Shown here piece by piece: positions 26,560 through 38,908 of a stretch of DNA of 64,000 nt. Source of the stretch: Rhopalosiphum padi. Its lineage: Eukaryota; Arthropoda; Insecta; Hemiptera; Aphididae. A program made the translations under genes and the position numbers. Location: the NCBI RefSeq assembly GCF_020882245.1, contig NC_083599.1, forward strand, positions 20,346,865 through 20,410,864, given 5' to 3'. The first letter of the stretch is position 1. The number at the start of each line of letters is the position of its first letter. Below the pieces are notes generated by a model. That model was not told where the DNA came from. It was given only the letters and a program-made list of their open reading frames with translations, and ran no database searches.

Positions 26560-27450
26560 CGTACATTGCGGTTACGAATCGAACGCGACGACGAAGGTCG
26601 AAGAAGTGTGGTAGTGAAAAGTGTTCTATGAAATATATAATTTAATAATTCGTCTTCACGTTTGCGTTTCAGCGTCGGCCAAACACCCGAATGTCGTTCG
26701 AAATGGAAAATTCAAATCGTATCGTATCGTAACGAAACGCACACGCCGGGAGGTGGGAACGGTGGAACGCGGACTGCGAACGGCGCGCGACTGCTCGTCG
26801 CTCGGGACTAAACCGCGATGGAAAAACGACGAGGGAAATACAACCGGCGGCCGCCTGGAAACTGGAAACGCGCGCGCTGGGCCGATGCAGCAGTGGCAGT
26901 GGACGTCGATTGCGCGCGGCGATGTTGCGACGAGTGCGCGGCGTGGCGGGAGCACGGGCGACCGAACTGAATCGACGGCGGCGGCGGCGGCGGCGACCGG
27001 CAGCAGCTGTTGTCATCGCCCCCACGGCGGGCGGCGGCCGAGATGGCGCGTTGTCGGCCGGCGGGGCGCGAGCTGTTATCAGTCGGATTAGCGCGCGTGG
27101 CTCATGCCTATCGCCTGATAGCGGCAATGCGGTCCAACACGGCAGATAAAAAACCGTTAACGTTTTGCGACGGCGGCACAGTCGGCAACTTGCTATCTGC
27201 CGTACGACATTTTGCTGATGTCATGTCGGTGCTACTGTAGTATACTGTCACTGCGCGCGCGCGCGCCCGTGACCGGTAGCCGGCCGTCGACGCCGTGTCG
27301 TTGATGTACGGCCGGACGCTTCCGTTTTCGTGACCGGTCACCGGTAGCCGGTCGTAAGACGGTCTGGTTGAAATCGTTACGCAGTACTGCAGTAGGGCAG
27401 GTATAACCGAACGTTTATTTTTAACCCATCGCCACGGTCGAAACGACCGC
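26560..27450. promoter_or_regulatory. GC/CpG-rich block upstream of uex, likely promoter and 5' leader
   Basis: Base composition changes sharply from AT-rich to GC-rich with many CpG, including a GGC trinucleotide run near 26977-26993, a CG alternation near 27254-27267, and two copies of GTGACCGGTAGCCGG-like sequence near 27270 and 27335. It lies directly 5' of the uex start codon (26403, minus strand). The long open frames on both strands here come from the lack of stop codons in GC-rich DNA. The transcription start cannot be placed from sequence. Confidence 0.55.
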
Positions 27451-28639
27451 ACTTGATTGTTTATATTATTTTAATCTTATACGAGTTATGCGTTATTATA
27501 TAGATACCTAGTTCCACATCTATTGGTATATTTCGTAGGTACTTGACATCTAACACGATATCCACTTTTCAATCAGATAGTTATAGTTAATAGTTATTAA
27601 TTAGATATGATTAGGTAGGTACTGATTATTAATTTTTTTTTCTAAATGCACTGACACTCACAAGAAAAAGAAAACTCAAGTTTGATACTCAAATAATACT
27701 GCAGTCTACGCCTCTGCGGTCATATTATATCGACCTACGAGCTACAATACCAATCATGTTTCTAAGTCTTGTATACTTAACTTATAGTTATAATTTAATA
27801 TTTATCATTTGATTATATTTATTTTTAGATCTTGTTAATATAGGTATGATCAAATTATGAGTCAAATAAAATAATTTGTATTTTAAGTGTATATAGATAC
27901 TGCAGCGATCGAAACAGACACGTAGCCAAAAATTTCTATTAAAGCGGAGTCAACAATTTTGGACTCTTATTGTATCATTTTCCATAGTTATTTTCCTATA
28001 AAAAAAAAACTTGTGGAAGGCTTCTCTATCCTAGGCAATTGCAGAACTGCGAAGTCGGGTAATACTACCGTATACTGAGTACTGACTACGTGCTTGGTTC
28101 GAAAAGTCCAAGATGCAACTATAGTTAACTATATATATATATATATATATATATCGGAATATCTAATATACCTACTCCAAAGCATTTGTCAATCTAGGTG
28201 TTGGGAAAAGCCCTCCCCCCTAAAAAAATGCCGTCATTTGTTAACTTGATACTCTGGTAGTCTATATAGTGTATTCATTATAAGTTATAACTTATAGTAC
28301 GCTATAATTTATAATCCCGGTTCTGATTTATTCAGATCTAAATCTGATTCTTTTATATATATAACTGATATAGCTAAACGAGGATTTTTCTTCCTCCAAA
28401 TCTAAGTAGAACATGCAATTCTCATTTTAACGTCGATTTAGACTTAAAGGTACTTTACGCTTAGCAATAATAATATATTAATATTGCTTAAGTACGACCT
28501 AACACAATCTTGTGAATTGCAAATTCTAAGCTGTATATACCTATGTGTAGTTGCCTTGTTGGTCATCTATCCAGTCTCTTACAATTTACAATTGTAAAAG
28601 CCACTTCTATATTATTTTAGTATGCACTATGCAGTTATC

Positions 28640-29219
28640 TGAGTTATCCTTGTAGTTAAAACTTCCATCAATTCGTAGCCGACGTAGCCCATAGGTAGGT
28701 AAATACGAAAATTAAACTTCTGCAGGAGACGGTGTAGCCCGCTGTAAATTGGTTTTAAACTTTTAGAACTTTTTTGGTATTTACATTGATTACTCTGGAC
28801 GTTCCATTTCATGAAGTTAAACTAATATTATTTGCTGCTTGAAAAAAAAACAAGCTATAATCTTAGAATACCAAAATTCTACGCCTGCTAGAATTATTTT
28901 GCTCCACGTCGCTAAGTTAATCGCATTCATAAATCAGACTGTTCTGTTGCGCACCGAGCCCATTCGTTTTCTGCTGATAATATTACTATTTACTTTTCGT
29001 CTACTCAGTGTGTTGATTGTGAATGTGCCTATATTCTGAACTCGTACCAATTGGCTTATAATCAAAACCTATTCTAATTCTGAAAATGTGTGTAGTTTTT
29101 TCACATGACAGTATCTTCTCAAATAATTTTCCAACCGAGTTGAGCATATGTAATAGGGAACTGCACGGAGATGACTGTCCCAGTGAACGTTCAGGCTTCG
29201 AAAGTAACACCCGATTCAT
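28640..29219 (-). pseudogene. Relic of a non-LTR retrotransposon reverse transcriptase
   Basis: The minus strand near 29100-29219 reads PERSLGQSSPCSSLLHMLNS then VGKLFEKIL. This resembles the conserved start of the RT domain in jockey/R1/I-type elements (PSSYRPICLLN.. GKLFEKIL). Weaker coding-like pieces continue to about 28640, with stops and frame shifts. It is an old, inactive fragment. The motif is seen directly; clade assignment is not possible. Confidence 0.55.
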
Positions 29220-30065
29220 CTCATTCCATCTATAGTGATATTCGTTAATTAAAAGATATTTATTAATTATTTATTTGCAAGATTGCGAGTGGTCTTACCA
29301 CTACCGTCGTCTTAACTTTTTAATTGTCCATATCATAGACTCTATAATCTATATATTTTTAACTATATCCCCAGTTTGCAGAGATCTAGTTGCTAGTGTT
29401 ATTAATTCTTTCAAACTAATCGCTAAAATATCTATCACTTAATTTCTTACATTGGTTATTTCCGTGTTGCTCATGATTTGGGAATAGAGTGTGTATCAAA
29501 ATGTTATACAAAAAATAAAGTTGAATACCTAATTTTAATTACTAAATTATGAAATAAAATGTATTAATAATTTAACTATAAATTAATAAGCATCAAACTT
29601 TATTTTCAAAATATTTATTTCTTCCTCTAAAAACAATTAAACATATAGCTATAGCTACAACTACAACTACAATACCTATATAGTTATAGTTTATTGTTTT
29701 GTAAGAAAGTATTGCAGATGGCATTTTCTCACGTCGTAAAACTATGTAGTATATAATATGTATAATATACCTATGTATATCCTAATACATACAGGATATA
29801 CCGTTTATTTACAATTCAATCTTTTATCTGAGTCAATATATAATACACCCCCTACTATATAAACATACAATAAATTTATTTATTTTCCAAGTTGGGAGTA
29901 TAATGTATAATATAACATGATTATTGAATTTATGATAAGTTGTAATTATTATTACCAAATATATAGTATGAAGATTGAAAGTATTGTATAAGTTTGTACA
30001 TAATATTCTATTATGAATCCCAATAATGATATACGCACCGGTATCTTGGTCGTTAATTTATATGC

Positions 30066-30328
30066 CAGTGGCGGATTTACGGGAGGGGGTCCAAGCGGTC
30101 TGGATCCCTCAGACACTGATATATACATATATAATTATATAAGAAGACTAAATTTTATTTTGTTAATTTTGCATTTTAGGTCCACATACAATATAGTACT
30201 TATTTACATAAACACAATATAATATAATAATTTGTTTTTATAAAAATAAAAATAATACATTTGAAAAACATATTATTTTTTAGGACCCCCCCCCCCCCCA
30301 CCAGAAAAATTTTGAAAATCCGCCACTG
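30066..30328. mobile_element. hAT-like non-autonomous element with CAGTGGCGGATTT ends
   Basis: The left end is CAGTGGCGGATTTAC and the right end is the reverse complement of CAGTGGCGGATTTTC, so the terminal inverted repeats are 13 bases perfect. TTTATAT occurs at both flanks, consistent with a target duplication. A C14 run lies near the right end (about 30286-30299). 263 bp, no coding capacity; the 69-aa frame that starts at 30013 runs across its left boundary and is not a gene. Confidence 0.7.
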
Positions 30329-33300
30329 TTTATATCTACTTTATAATGTTATGATGTATAATGTATAAATAAAATATCGTTATCTATTTATGAGAATTTA
30401 TTACAGGTCTCGAAAATCGTACTATATTATTCAAGACATATTAATATATATCTATTATATAATAAAATTCATGTTTTATTTAGAAATGTAAAAAAATGAC
30501 GGTTTCATCGGAAATAATTCTGAAATTGTATTTATAAAGTTTTAGAATAAGTTCCTAGTGACTTGTATATCCATACAACCGTTTTATTATGAACTAAAAC
30601 ATACTAATATAGGTATTGGTAATTAGTCCTAATTTTTAATTATATACATTTTTAGTAGGAAATAAATTTGTACCAATTAATTAAGAACTAATAATAATAT
30701 TGTGTATTGATATTGTGTAATATATATATATAGCATTACACAATAACATATATAACATTAAGAACCAATATTAGGACATAAACGGAATAACTATATAGGT
30801 ATACGAATAATATAGTTAATATATACTATTAGATATATCTACAAATCTACTTAAAAATAAAAATCTTTCTTCTTTTCTAAAATTTAGCTAGTCGACTAAT
30901 ATTCATTTTTTTTACCCATTTCAATGTATTTTGTAAGTACGAAATCGAATTAGTTAAGACTTGGTTCTTTTCCTCCAAAAAATCGATTTCCAGATAAATG
31001 TATATAGCCCGTTTCCTCCAAAAAAAAAAAAATAGGTTGAGTTCCAGCTTCTGTATTCTAAAAAAAATTTCGAAAATGTGTTTCTGATATATATTATTTG
31101 GGAACCGTCAGTTAATAATTCAAAAATGTAACAATAATATAGTGTGGTGATAAAAACATTTTACAATCATTATAATATAATTGCATAACGCATAATAGAT
31201 TAACAGAACATATTTGTATTAATAAAAAATGATAAAAAAAATACATTACCTTCATCACAGTTAACTATTTGTTAACAGTAAACAGTATAAAAATAATAGT
31301 TATTCTTATTATAGTAGTGATTTGTAATATAGGCCTACAGTGTATAGTTCATAGTGTTCATACAGTTCATAGCCATCCATAATAATTATACAAACCGTTC
31401 ACTCAAATTATTGGTTTTAAAAAATCTTTAATAACAATAAATTGATAATTATAGATCATGATCATATGATAATATTTTAAAATGTATAAACAATAATAAG
31501 ATTATATAGTTATTGCCTATTGGTTAAATAAATTATAGTTATTTTTTAAAAATCACACAAGTGATTCCTATCACTATGATTATGTACCTAGGTATACTAA
31601 CTACTAATAAGTAAGTAAAAGAAACTAATTAGGTACTTTGTACTAATTGTACTTATAAATTATAGCCATGTATATTACGGACAGTTATTATCGTGTCTGT
31701 GTGACTGTGCCTATATTATTGTACTGTATTTTGTAAAATTTTAAAGCAGTATAATTATAGTATCAATAATGTCTAATAAATTATAATATAGGTACCTACC
31801 TACTTATAGTGGCTACTGGCTAGTATTACTTGTCAGTTGTCACACAAAACATTGCTTAAATGATTAAAAACTAAAAACTAAAACCATCAATAGTTACCAA
31901 AATAATTTTGGCGGATATAATATAATATAAAAATCCAAAATTTTTAATTTTTGACGGAAATGGTTAATGTTATTTTGGAATAAATATGTGTTACACCCAT
32001 AAATTACGGCGGTGGAGGAAATTATATACATATACACATTTGCATTATATGCATTTTATTAATAAATTTTATATAGGTATGCATTTTATAAATTTTATTT
32101 TATTTATGTACCACATAATACATTACATTATTATTAATATAATAATATATAATATGTATCGACTTATTCAACTTTCGGCTCATGGGCTAAGGTCTAGTCA
32201 TCAGTGTTATCTTGTGAAACAGATATTGAAAATGTTAAAAACAATTACACTTCAGGAGAAAAATAGTTTTAAATGTTGGTTTCATAAAATTATTTTTTCT
32301 TTAACCTGCTAAAAACATATGAACTACAATTTTTGGTTAGCAACTCTGTACTTAAGTAGGTACCTAGTTTTTAATTTATTTGGTTAACTAGGTATTTAAT
32401 GTGTCAAGATAAAACAACTCGTTTTCATAAGTGAATCATATTTGCTTTGTTTGATAAGAATATTAAATGTTTTTGTAATCTTGCTCTGACTATATAATTA
32501 TTCGTAGGTAAAAGTATAACTATATATTATGTTGTATTTATGTATAATAGATTTAGCAGGTAGGTAGGTATATCTACAGGTTACAGGCTGCAGGGCATCT
32601 AACTAGTATACCTACTCAGTGATGTGTACTTATAGTAACGTAATGGAATTTAACACCTTTACTTTTCTTGTAACATGCGTTATGTAAGTTCGCTATATAA
32701 GTATTTGTTTACTATGTAACAATATAATATGACGAAAATTACTTTGTATTTATGATTTCCTTATTATAAAATTTAAGATATCTATTGCAATTACAAAATC
32801 AACATTTTTCTTAAACGTATTTTAAATAATATTAATATTAATTTTGATGAAATTTAGAAATGTCAGAAACATAGTGTTAAGTTCAAACATGTTGCACATT
32901 GTTTATTTAATTGACATATAAATAAATTTAGGTGTACCTAGTATAATTAGTATTAGAACATTTATTTAAAAAGTTAATTTATTTCTTTCATTTTACAGTA
33001 TAGATAGGTACTTAATAGGTATCTATAGATATTAAGAATTAGTAAATGTATTAGGTTAGTATCTATAATTACCTACAATACTTATATAGACAATAATTTA
33101 ATAGACATACCTATACTAATTAACTTAACTCAAAAAAAATTAATGCCGGGGCACAAGAGGCGAAAACTAAAGGTAGGTATTAATATAAAACTGCTTTTTT
33201 AAATCATATTATTATTATCCCCTATGAATACACCAGTTGTTCAATAAGTTTGAAAACTCTTAATTACCTATTATATGCATATTTTAATAACTACATAGAA

Positions 33301-36300
33301 CGATAACAGATAACACTGCTGTACATTTATAATGTAAAATACTTAATATCCCCATTCCCCATTAATATTAAATCATATTACCGTTTATTAGTTCCAATTA
33401 GTCTATAATGAACGTTTCCAAACTTTTCAAAGGTATTCATAGTTTTATCAAAATTTGCTAAATACATTTATTATTTATACGAGTACATAAATACCACGTA
33501 TATGGTATACCTATATTCATTTTATCGCAAATTCGCAACGTGATTACGTGAAAGTACCAATAAAACTAGTTAATTTTCTTATTAAAAAATAAAGTAACGT
33601 TTTAAATACAAATTGTTTAACTTTCTAAGTACCTATTATTCAATTATAGCATAAAAATAAAATTTATCAAATATTTTATGATTTTGGAATATATTGATAG
33701 ATTTCCCTCATATACTTATATGTCTTTGGTTAAATATATTTTCAATCATAATAATGATTATTTTAATAATTAGCCATGATTGGCCATGAAGCAATGATGA
33801 CTTTTAAAATGTTCCTATTGTTCCTAAGACAGTAACACAGGATCGCATAAACAATCACTAAGCATTTAATGAATAACATAATTTAGTGGTCCATGATTGT
33901 CCCATTAAATTTTAATGAACAATAATTCAATTAATCAATTTGTTATGCTGCTCGGCATAAGATTAATTATAATAACCAACGATTATTTCTGTCAGTATTT
34001 AATATTTACTCCTTTAGACTTCATTATTATCATAATAATTTATTGTGTATTTCTAATTAATTTTTAATAAAATATATTGAAAAATAAATAATAGTAATAT
34101 CCTTTTATAAAAGTATATATATGTGTACTTAACTATGTAAGTGCAAACAGACCCGTGAGGGCTTTACCCACAAGCACCCAATAAGGCAATAAACTAATTT
34201 TTACATTAATAACAATAATAACTCATAAAAATAGTGCAAGGTTCTCATTATTACCTAGATTTTTTAATCATATTGAAGTGTTATCACTTAATCAGGTTTC
34301 ACTCTATTTTACGAAAGAAGAATTAAAAAAATTAACTGAATTTTATTTAGCCATATGCCCACAATATCGATGAGTATTAATACCAAATTCTCAATTATAT
34401 AATATAGTATTATTAATTATGTAGTGGCTCAAAAATTATAACATCAAAACAATGACATTATACAATTTACACAACACATAATAGTATGATTATAATATTA
34501 TTCTATGTTTAATATTTAGCCCCTTAGGAAATTATATTGATTATATTTACATTATATATTTTAAATACCCATATGACCTAGTCCTATAGTAATATGTACC
34601 ATTCATTAACAAAAAAAGAAACAAAAATATTTTTAAGTCAAATAATTATTAAATTTATTTTCATTTTATATAATTAAAATAATACATTAAGTATTTTAAT
34701 GAAACTTCAAGTTGATCTAACATTTTTAAACTACCAATTATGAAATAAAAATGAATAATTGCTATAATTCACATCAATAAAAAAAAAAATATTAATATAC
34801 ATAAGATTAAAATTGTATAGCATAATATAAAATTTAAAGATCCGTACGTAGTATAAACATAACTTATTTCAAACATTATCAATTACATTCTAGACTTAAA
34901 GCTAATTTGTACACGAGTCTTGCTTTTTTTTTTTTTATTTCCACTTAAATACACAATGTTAAGTGCCTCGCTATTGAAATCAGTTTTGAATACAATTTAT
35001 TCGCTTTATATCTAATATTATGGTACATATTAATTATTATACATAAACCAAATTCTACTTAAAAATTGAATAACGTCACTACCTAAACAAGACAAGGAGT
35101 AAAAGTGCACTATTCTTTCAGGTAAATCCGAGAACACGTATTTGATTAATATGCAAGCAAAAACATTTAGATTGGTTGACAATAAAAACTAAGTGTTTTT
35201 GACAAATTACAAATCACTTGATACATCAATACATCAAAATAATTATAACAATATTTTATAAAATTGGGAATAAGATAAAAGTATATCATTTTACTAGTAT
35301 CAACATTTAAACCTACCTAAACCAAAGCATAGTTTATAGCATCAAATGCTCTGAATGCCTCATTCAAAATGAGTCAGTAGAAATAACGGCTACCCGATCA
35401 GCAATAATTTGTTATGAAAGAATCACTAATATTATAGATAAGCACTAAGCAGTAAAATCCTAAGGTCAAAACCTTAAAAGAGGAACAATAAATAATAATA
35501 CTTTTCTAAATTTGCTTGATATTATACGAGTCTTAAAGTATATATTTTTTTTTTTAGTATTCGATACTGAAGTACAACAGAATATTATAAATACATTAAA
35601 TTATATTACTATAAACTATACTTAGCCATTACTCAAAAATCTTTCATCAAACGCTTCTAATTCTAGCATTTTATTATTGTTTAGATCGTAGATAAAATAC
35701 ATGTAATAACATTTTACTAATTTTCATTAGGTATATTTAAATGTAATTTAAAATTAAAACTAAATAATACATGCACTAAATAAATAGAATACAGTAGAAA
35801 GGATTCTTGATCTTTTTTACACTATTGTAATTGATTAATTGCATGAGTTTTTTTTATGAATTTAATTTAATTATACATATTATTAAGAACTTATTGTTCA
35901 ATATAATTTTTTTGTTGTTTGCATTTAAATATATATTACACAATTAATTCAAAAGCTCTTATTTTATTAATTATACATGCCTATTAATCATTTAAACTCA
36001 AATTTATTATTTAAGAAAATATATTTATATGTTGATTAATAAAAACTGACTATAAAGAAAGCAAAAAAAAAAAAAATACTATACATTTTATAAAAAAATT
36101 AGTAATATTAATTTGATCTTTATTATTTTTTTATGATAGACTAGATAGACTAAAAACAAATACAATCATTGACTATTCTATATTAAATATGATAATTGAT
36201 AATAACTAAAGAACAATATATTCTAGTATATATAATTAATAATTGTATACATTACACATTGAATATAATTATAATATTATAGCATTTATCTGTAAAATGT

Positions 36301-36495
36301 ATTTAATTATTTAGTTATTAAAATACCACTAGTTGACAGTAATAGCATAAAAGATATATGTTCAAAAAATATTCAGATAAACGGTATTGCATATTATGTA
36401 TAAAAGTTGAACTAATATAATTGATTGCCTTCAAAGTATTGTGTAATTTCACTAATACAGTGAATCCAAAGGTCTACTATTTTTGAAAAAAATTA

Positions 36496-36800
36496 GTACT
36501 TGAATATTTCTTCTAAAGTTATAGGATTGAGATCTCCAATTGCAATACGAATAGCATCATTAATGTTATCAAATAGTTTTTAGTTTATGAAACAAGTTGC
36601 AGAGAGGCCAAGTCAAGAGATTGTGATTTGTATGAAACCACTAATATATTTTTGAATGTTAAAAATTCTCTAAAAGAAGCAATAAGAGCTGAATGCACAG
36701 CGCCTAACCTTAATGATTCTTTTTTGCTCACTTTTGATCTTTTAAAAGAAAATTTTTATTTTAATATTTTCAAAACTTGTAAACAGAAAATTTGATTTGG
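36496..36800. other. Coding-like patch open on both strands, probable transposon relic
   Basis: On the minus strand the frame LFDNINDAIRIAIGDLNPIT ends at a stop near 36496, and a second frame contains ILVVSYKSQSLDLASLQLVS. On the plus strand from about 36590 the frame reads RDCDLYETTNIFLNVKNSLK and continues to a stop near 36795. None has a usable start in context. The composition looks like decayed coding DNA, but I cannot say which strand or family. Confidence 0.3.
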
Positions 36801-37149
36801 GTCATTTCAACTACCAGGAACAAACTTATATTGAAAAAATATAAAAACATAATAAGGATATTGTGTTTCTTTGATAGTCAGTCTTCAATCTTTTCTAAAA
36901 TTGTTTTTCAAACAAAAGGAATGCGGTATCATCTGTTTACAATATGAAAGGTGCCCAGAGAACATTAGTTGCTTTCTAAAATTAACAAATATTCCATAAC
37001 TGTACTTAGACACATACATTAAATAAACACATTATAGGTATTCGAAATAAATGAGATAGTGAGAATCTCCAACTCACCAATTAGTTGTTAATTGTTAGAG
37101 CCCCAGATCACATTTGATAACCGCTATTGATTAGATTAATACGTTAATG

Positions 37150-37608
37150 CAGTGGTTTTCAACCTTTTTGTTTCCACGGCTCCTTTTGATTTTGAAATAA
37201 CATATACGGCACCCATACGAACATTTAAAATAATCAAATTTACATTATTTAATCTAACTCTATTTAATAATGAAATAAACATGTAATTATTAATAATAGG
37301 AAATATTTTTAAACAATAATAATAATTTTAATATTTAGTGGGACAGCTGTGTTTGTTTTTGTTGCATAATATTATCAAATAATGCCGTACATTTTTAAAG
37401 CGCGATTCTCATTTTCTCATTTCAAGATCGGCCTCAGAAAAATAATTTTGGAATTGAACAATAAATTGTGATAAGTGTTCCATGAATAACAATTTTACAG
37501 ATTCTATCAAGTTTTTATTTTTTAAATTTTTAATTTCTACTGCGAGCGCGGTTCCCTAATAACTGAAGTTGCCCCTAGGAGCTGTGACGCACAGGTTGAA
37601 AACCACTA
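37150..37608. mobile_element. hAT-like non-autonomous element with CAGTGGTTTTCAACC ends
   Basis: The left end is CAGTGGTTTTCAACCTTTTT and the right end is GGTTGAAAACCACTA, giving a 14-of-15 inverted repeat typical of Charlie-type hAT elements. 459 bp with no open frame. No clear 8-bp duplication remains. Confidence 0.65.
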
Positions 37609-38581
37609 CATATATTTACAAAAATTGACATTTGGTATAAATAAAAAAAACACCTAAAAACTATGAATTAAAACAAATATTACAAAAACATTATTTTTTG
37701 ACAGATAATATTTTGAATTTCACAATTTACAACAAAAGCTTATACAATATATTATAAATATAAGTATACACAATAAATTAATAAAATGCTATAAGTTTTC
37801 TAAAAATGGAAAGACATCAAAAATGCAAAATAAAAGTTTGTGAAACAAATTAGGTACTTGAAATGCATTATCCAAGAGCACTCAAAATATAATACACATT
37901 GGTAAATTTAATGGTGATAAACTAATGGTAATTTTTTGAACACAACTCATATTTACGGCGAGTTTTAGAACTTTAAACTCATTTAATGTATAAGCTTATC
38001 TGAATATTCAGATTATAAATTCATTCTTCTCCCATCACCACTTATATTTTTATTAGATATTATACATTTTGTTTTTATTAGGCTAGGATGAATTTTTTTT
38101 TTTTAATTATACATCATACAGTAAAATTATATAAAATTAAAAAAATTTTGTTCTTTAAATTGTTACATTTATTTAATTTATTTATTTTTTAAGATGTGTT
38201 TGTTTAAATTTAGTATACATTTTTTTTTTATCTAGTTTAGGATAAATTAGAAATGTTTTATTAGTTAAAAACTGAAAATGCTGGTAAAAAGTAGTGTTTA
38301 AACTTTAAAGTGATGACATGTACGTTATTTATAATGGAAAATTATAGTATTGTTTAGTTTTCTAAATGCTGTTACAAAAACAAAATAAATAAATAAATGC
38401 ACTATTGTAGCATAGCTAATAAACAGTACGTTACTTACAACTACTGTATGATATAATATAATATTTATAAGTAAAGGATTTTCAATGTGAATTATTTTTG
38501 GAGTGTTAGGAAACACCAAATTAGAAGATTTATATTGAAAACATACTACAAATGTTTTTCAAAAACCTAATTATTTTGTTA

Positions 38582-38908
38582 TTATTTTATAATATTATCA
38601 ATATTATTGAGTTTAGAAATTTTTGATGGTTTAAGGATTTGATTATTATGAGGTGATTCAGTTTCTGATTCTGGATTAGGCAATTTGACTACAGACTTTT
38701 TTCTTTTTTTTGATTTTGTTGTGTTTCTTTTAATTTCTCGTACTTTCTTCAAATCTATTTCATAAATTGACCAATCAGTGATTTCATGATTTATATTTGT
38801 TGGATCTTTAATCTCATCATATTTGTCAATATCTACTCCAAGGATATCCATTAAAGACGTCATCAAATTGTCTACATATGTATGAATTACTAAATCTGCT
38901 TTACGATC
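38582..38908 (-). CDS. Sirt6: Sirt6 exon 7: C-terminus with basic tail
   Basis: 327 bp after TTTAACAG. It encodes [20 protein letters not shown], then a diverged acidic/basic tail and the stop at 38582. Confidence 0.94.
   Translation of the reverse strand, partial: DRKADLVIHTYVDNLMTSLMDILGVDIDKYDEIKDPTNINHEITDWSIYEIDLKKVREIKRNTTKSKKRKKSVVKLPNPESETESPHNNQILKPSKISKLNNIDNIIK

Larger units (their letters stand above)
27451..38581. other. Intergenic region between uex and Sirt6
   Basis: No supported gene. It contains a TA run at about 28128-28153, a reverse-transcriptase relic near 28.6-29.2 kb, a hAT-like element at 30066-30328, a both-strand coding-like patch near 36.5-36.8 kb and a hAT-like element at 37150-37608. 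Otherwise AT-rich with TACCTA/TAGGTA runs. Confidence 0.6.

Noticed and set aside
26621..27149. Overlapping open frames of 79-156 codons on both strands
   Set aside because: They lie in the GC/CpG-rich block, where stops are rare; translations are low-complexity Arg/Ala/Gly with no domain and conflict with one another.
28080..28125. GGTTCGAAA motif suggesting a tRNA T-arm
   Set aside because: No D-arm, anticodon stem or acceptor pairing at the right distances.
31986..32312. 108-codon plus-strand frame
   Set aside because: Translation is rich in Ile, Tyr, Phe and Asn with repeated TATA-like codons and no recognisable motif; it looks like an AT-rich chance frame.
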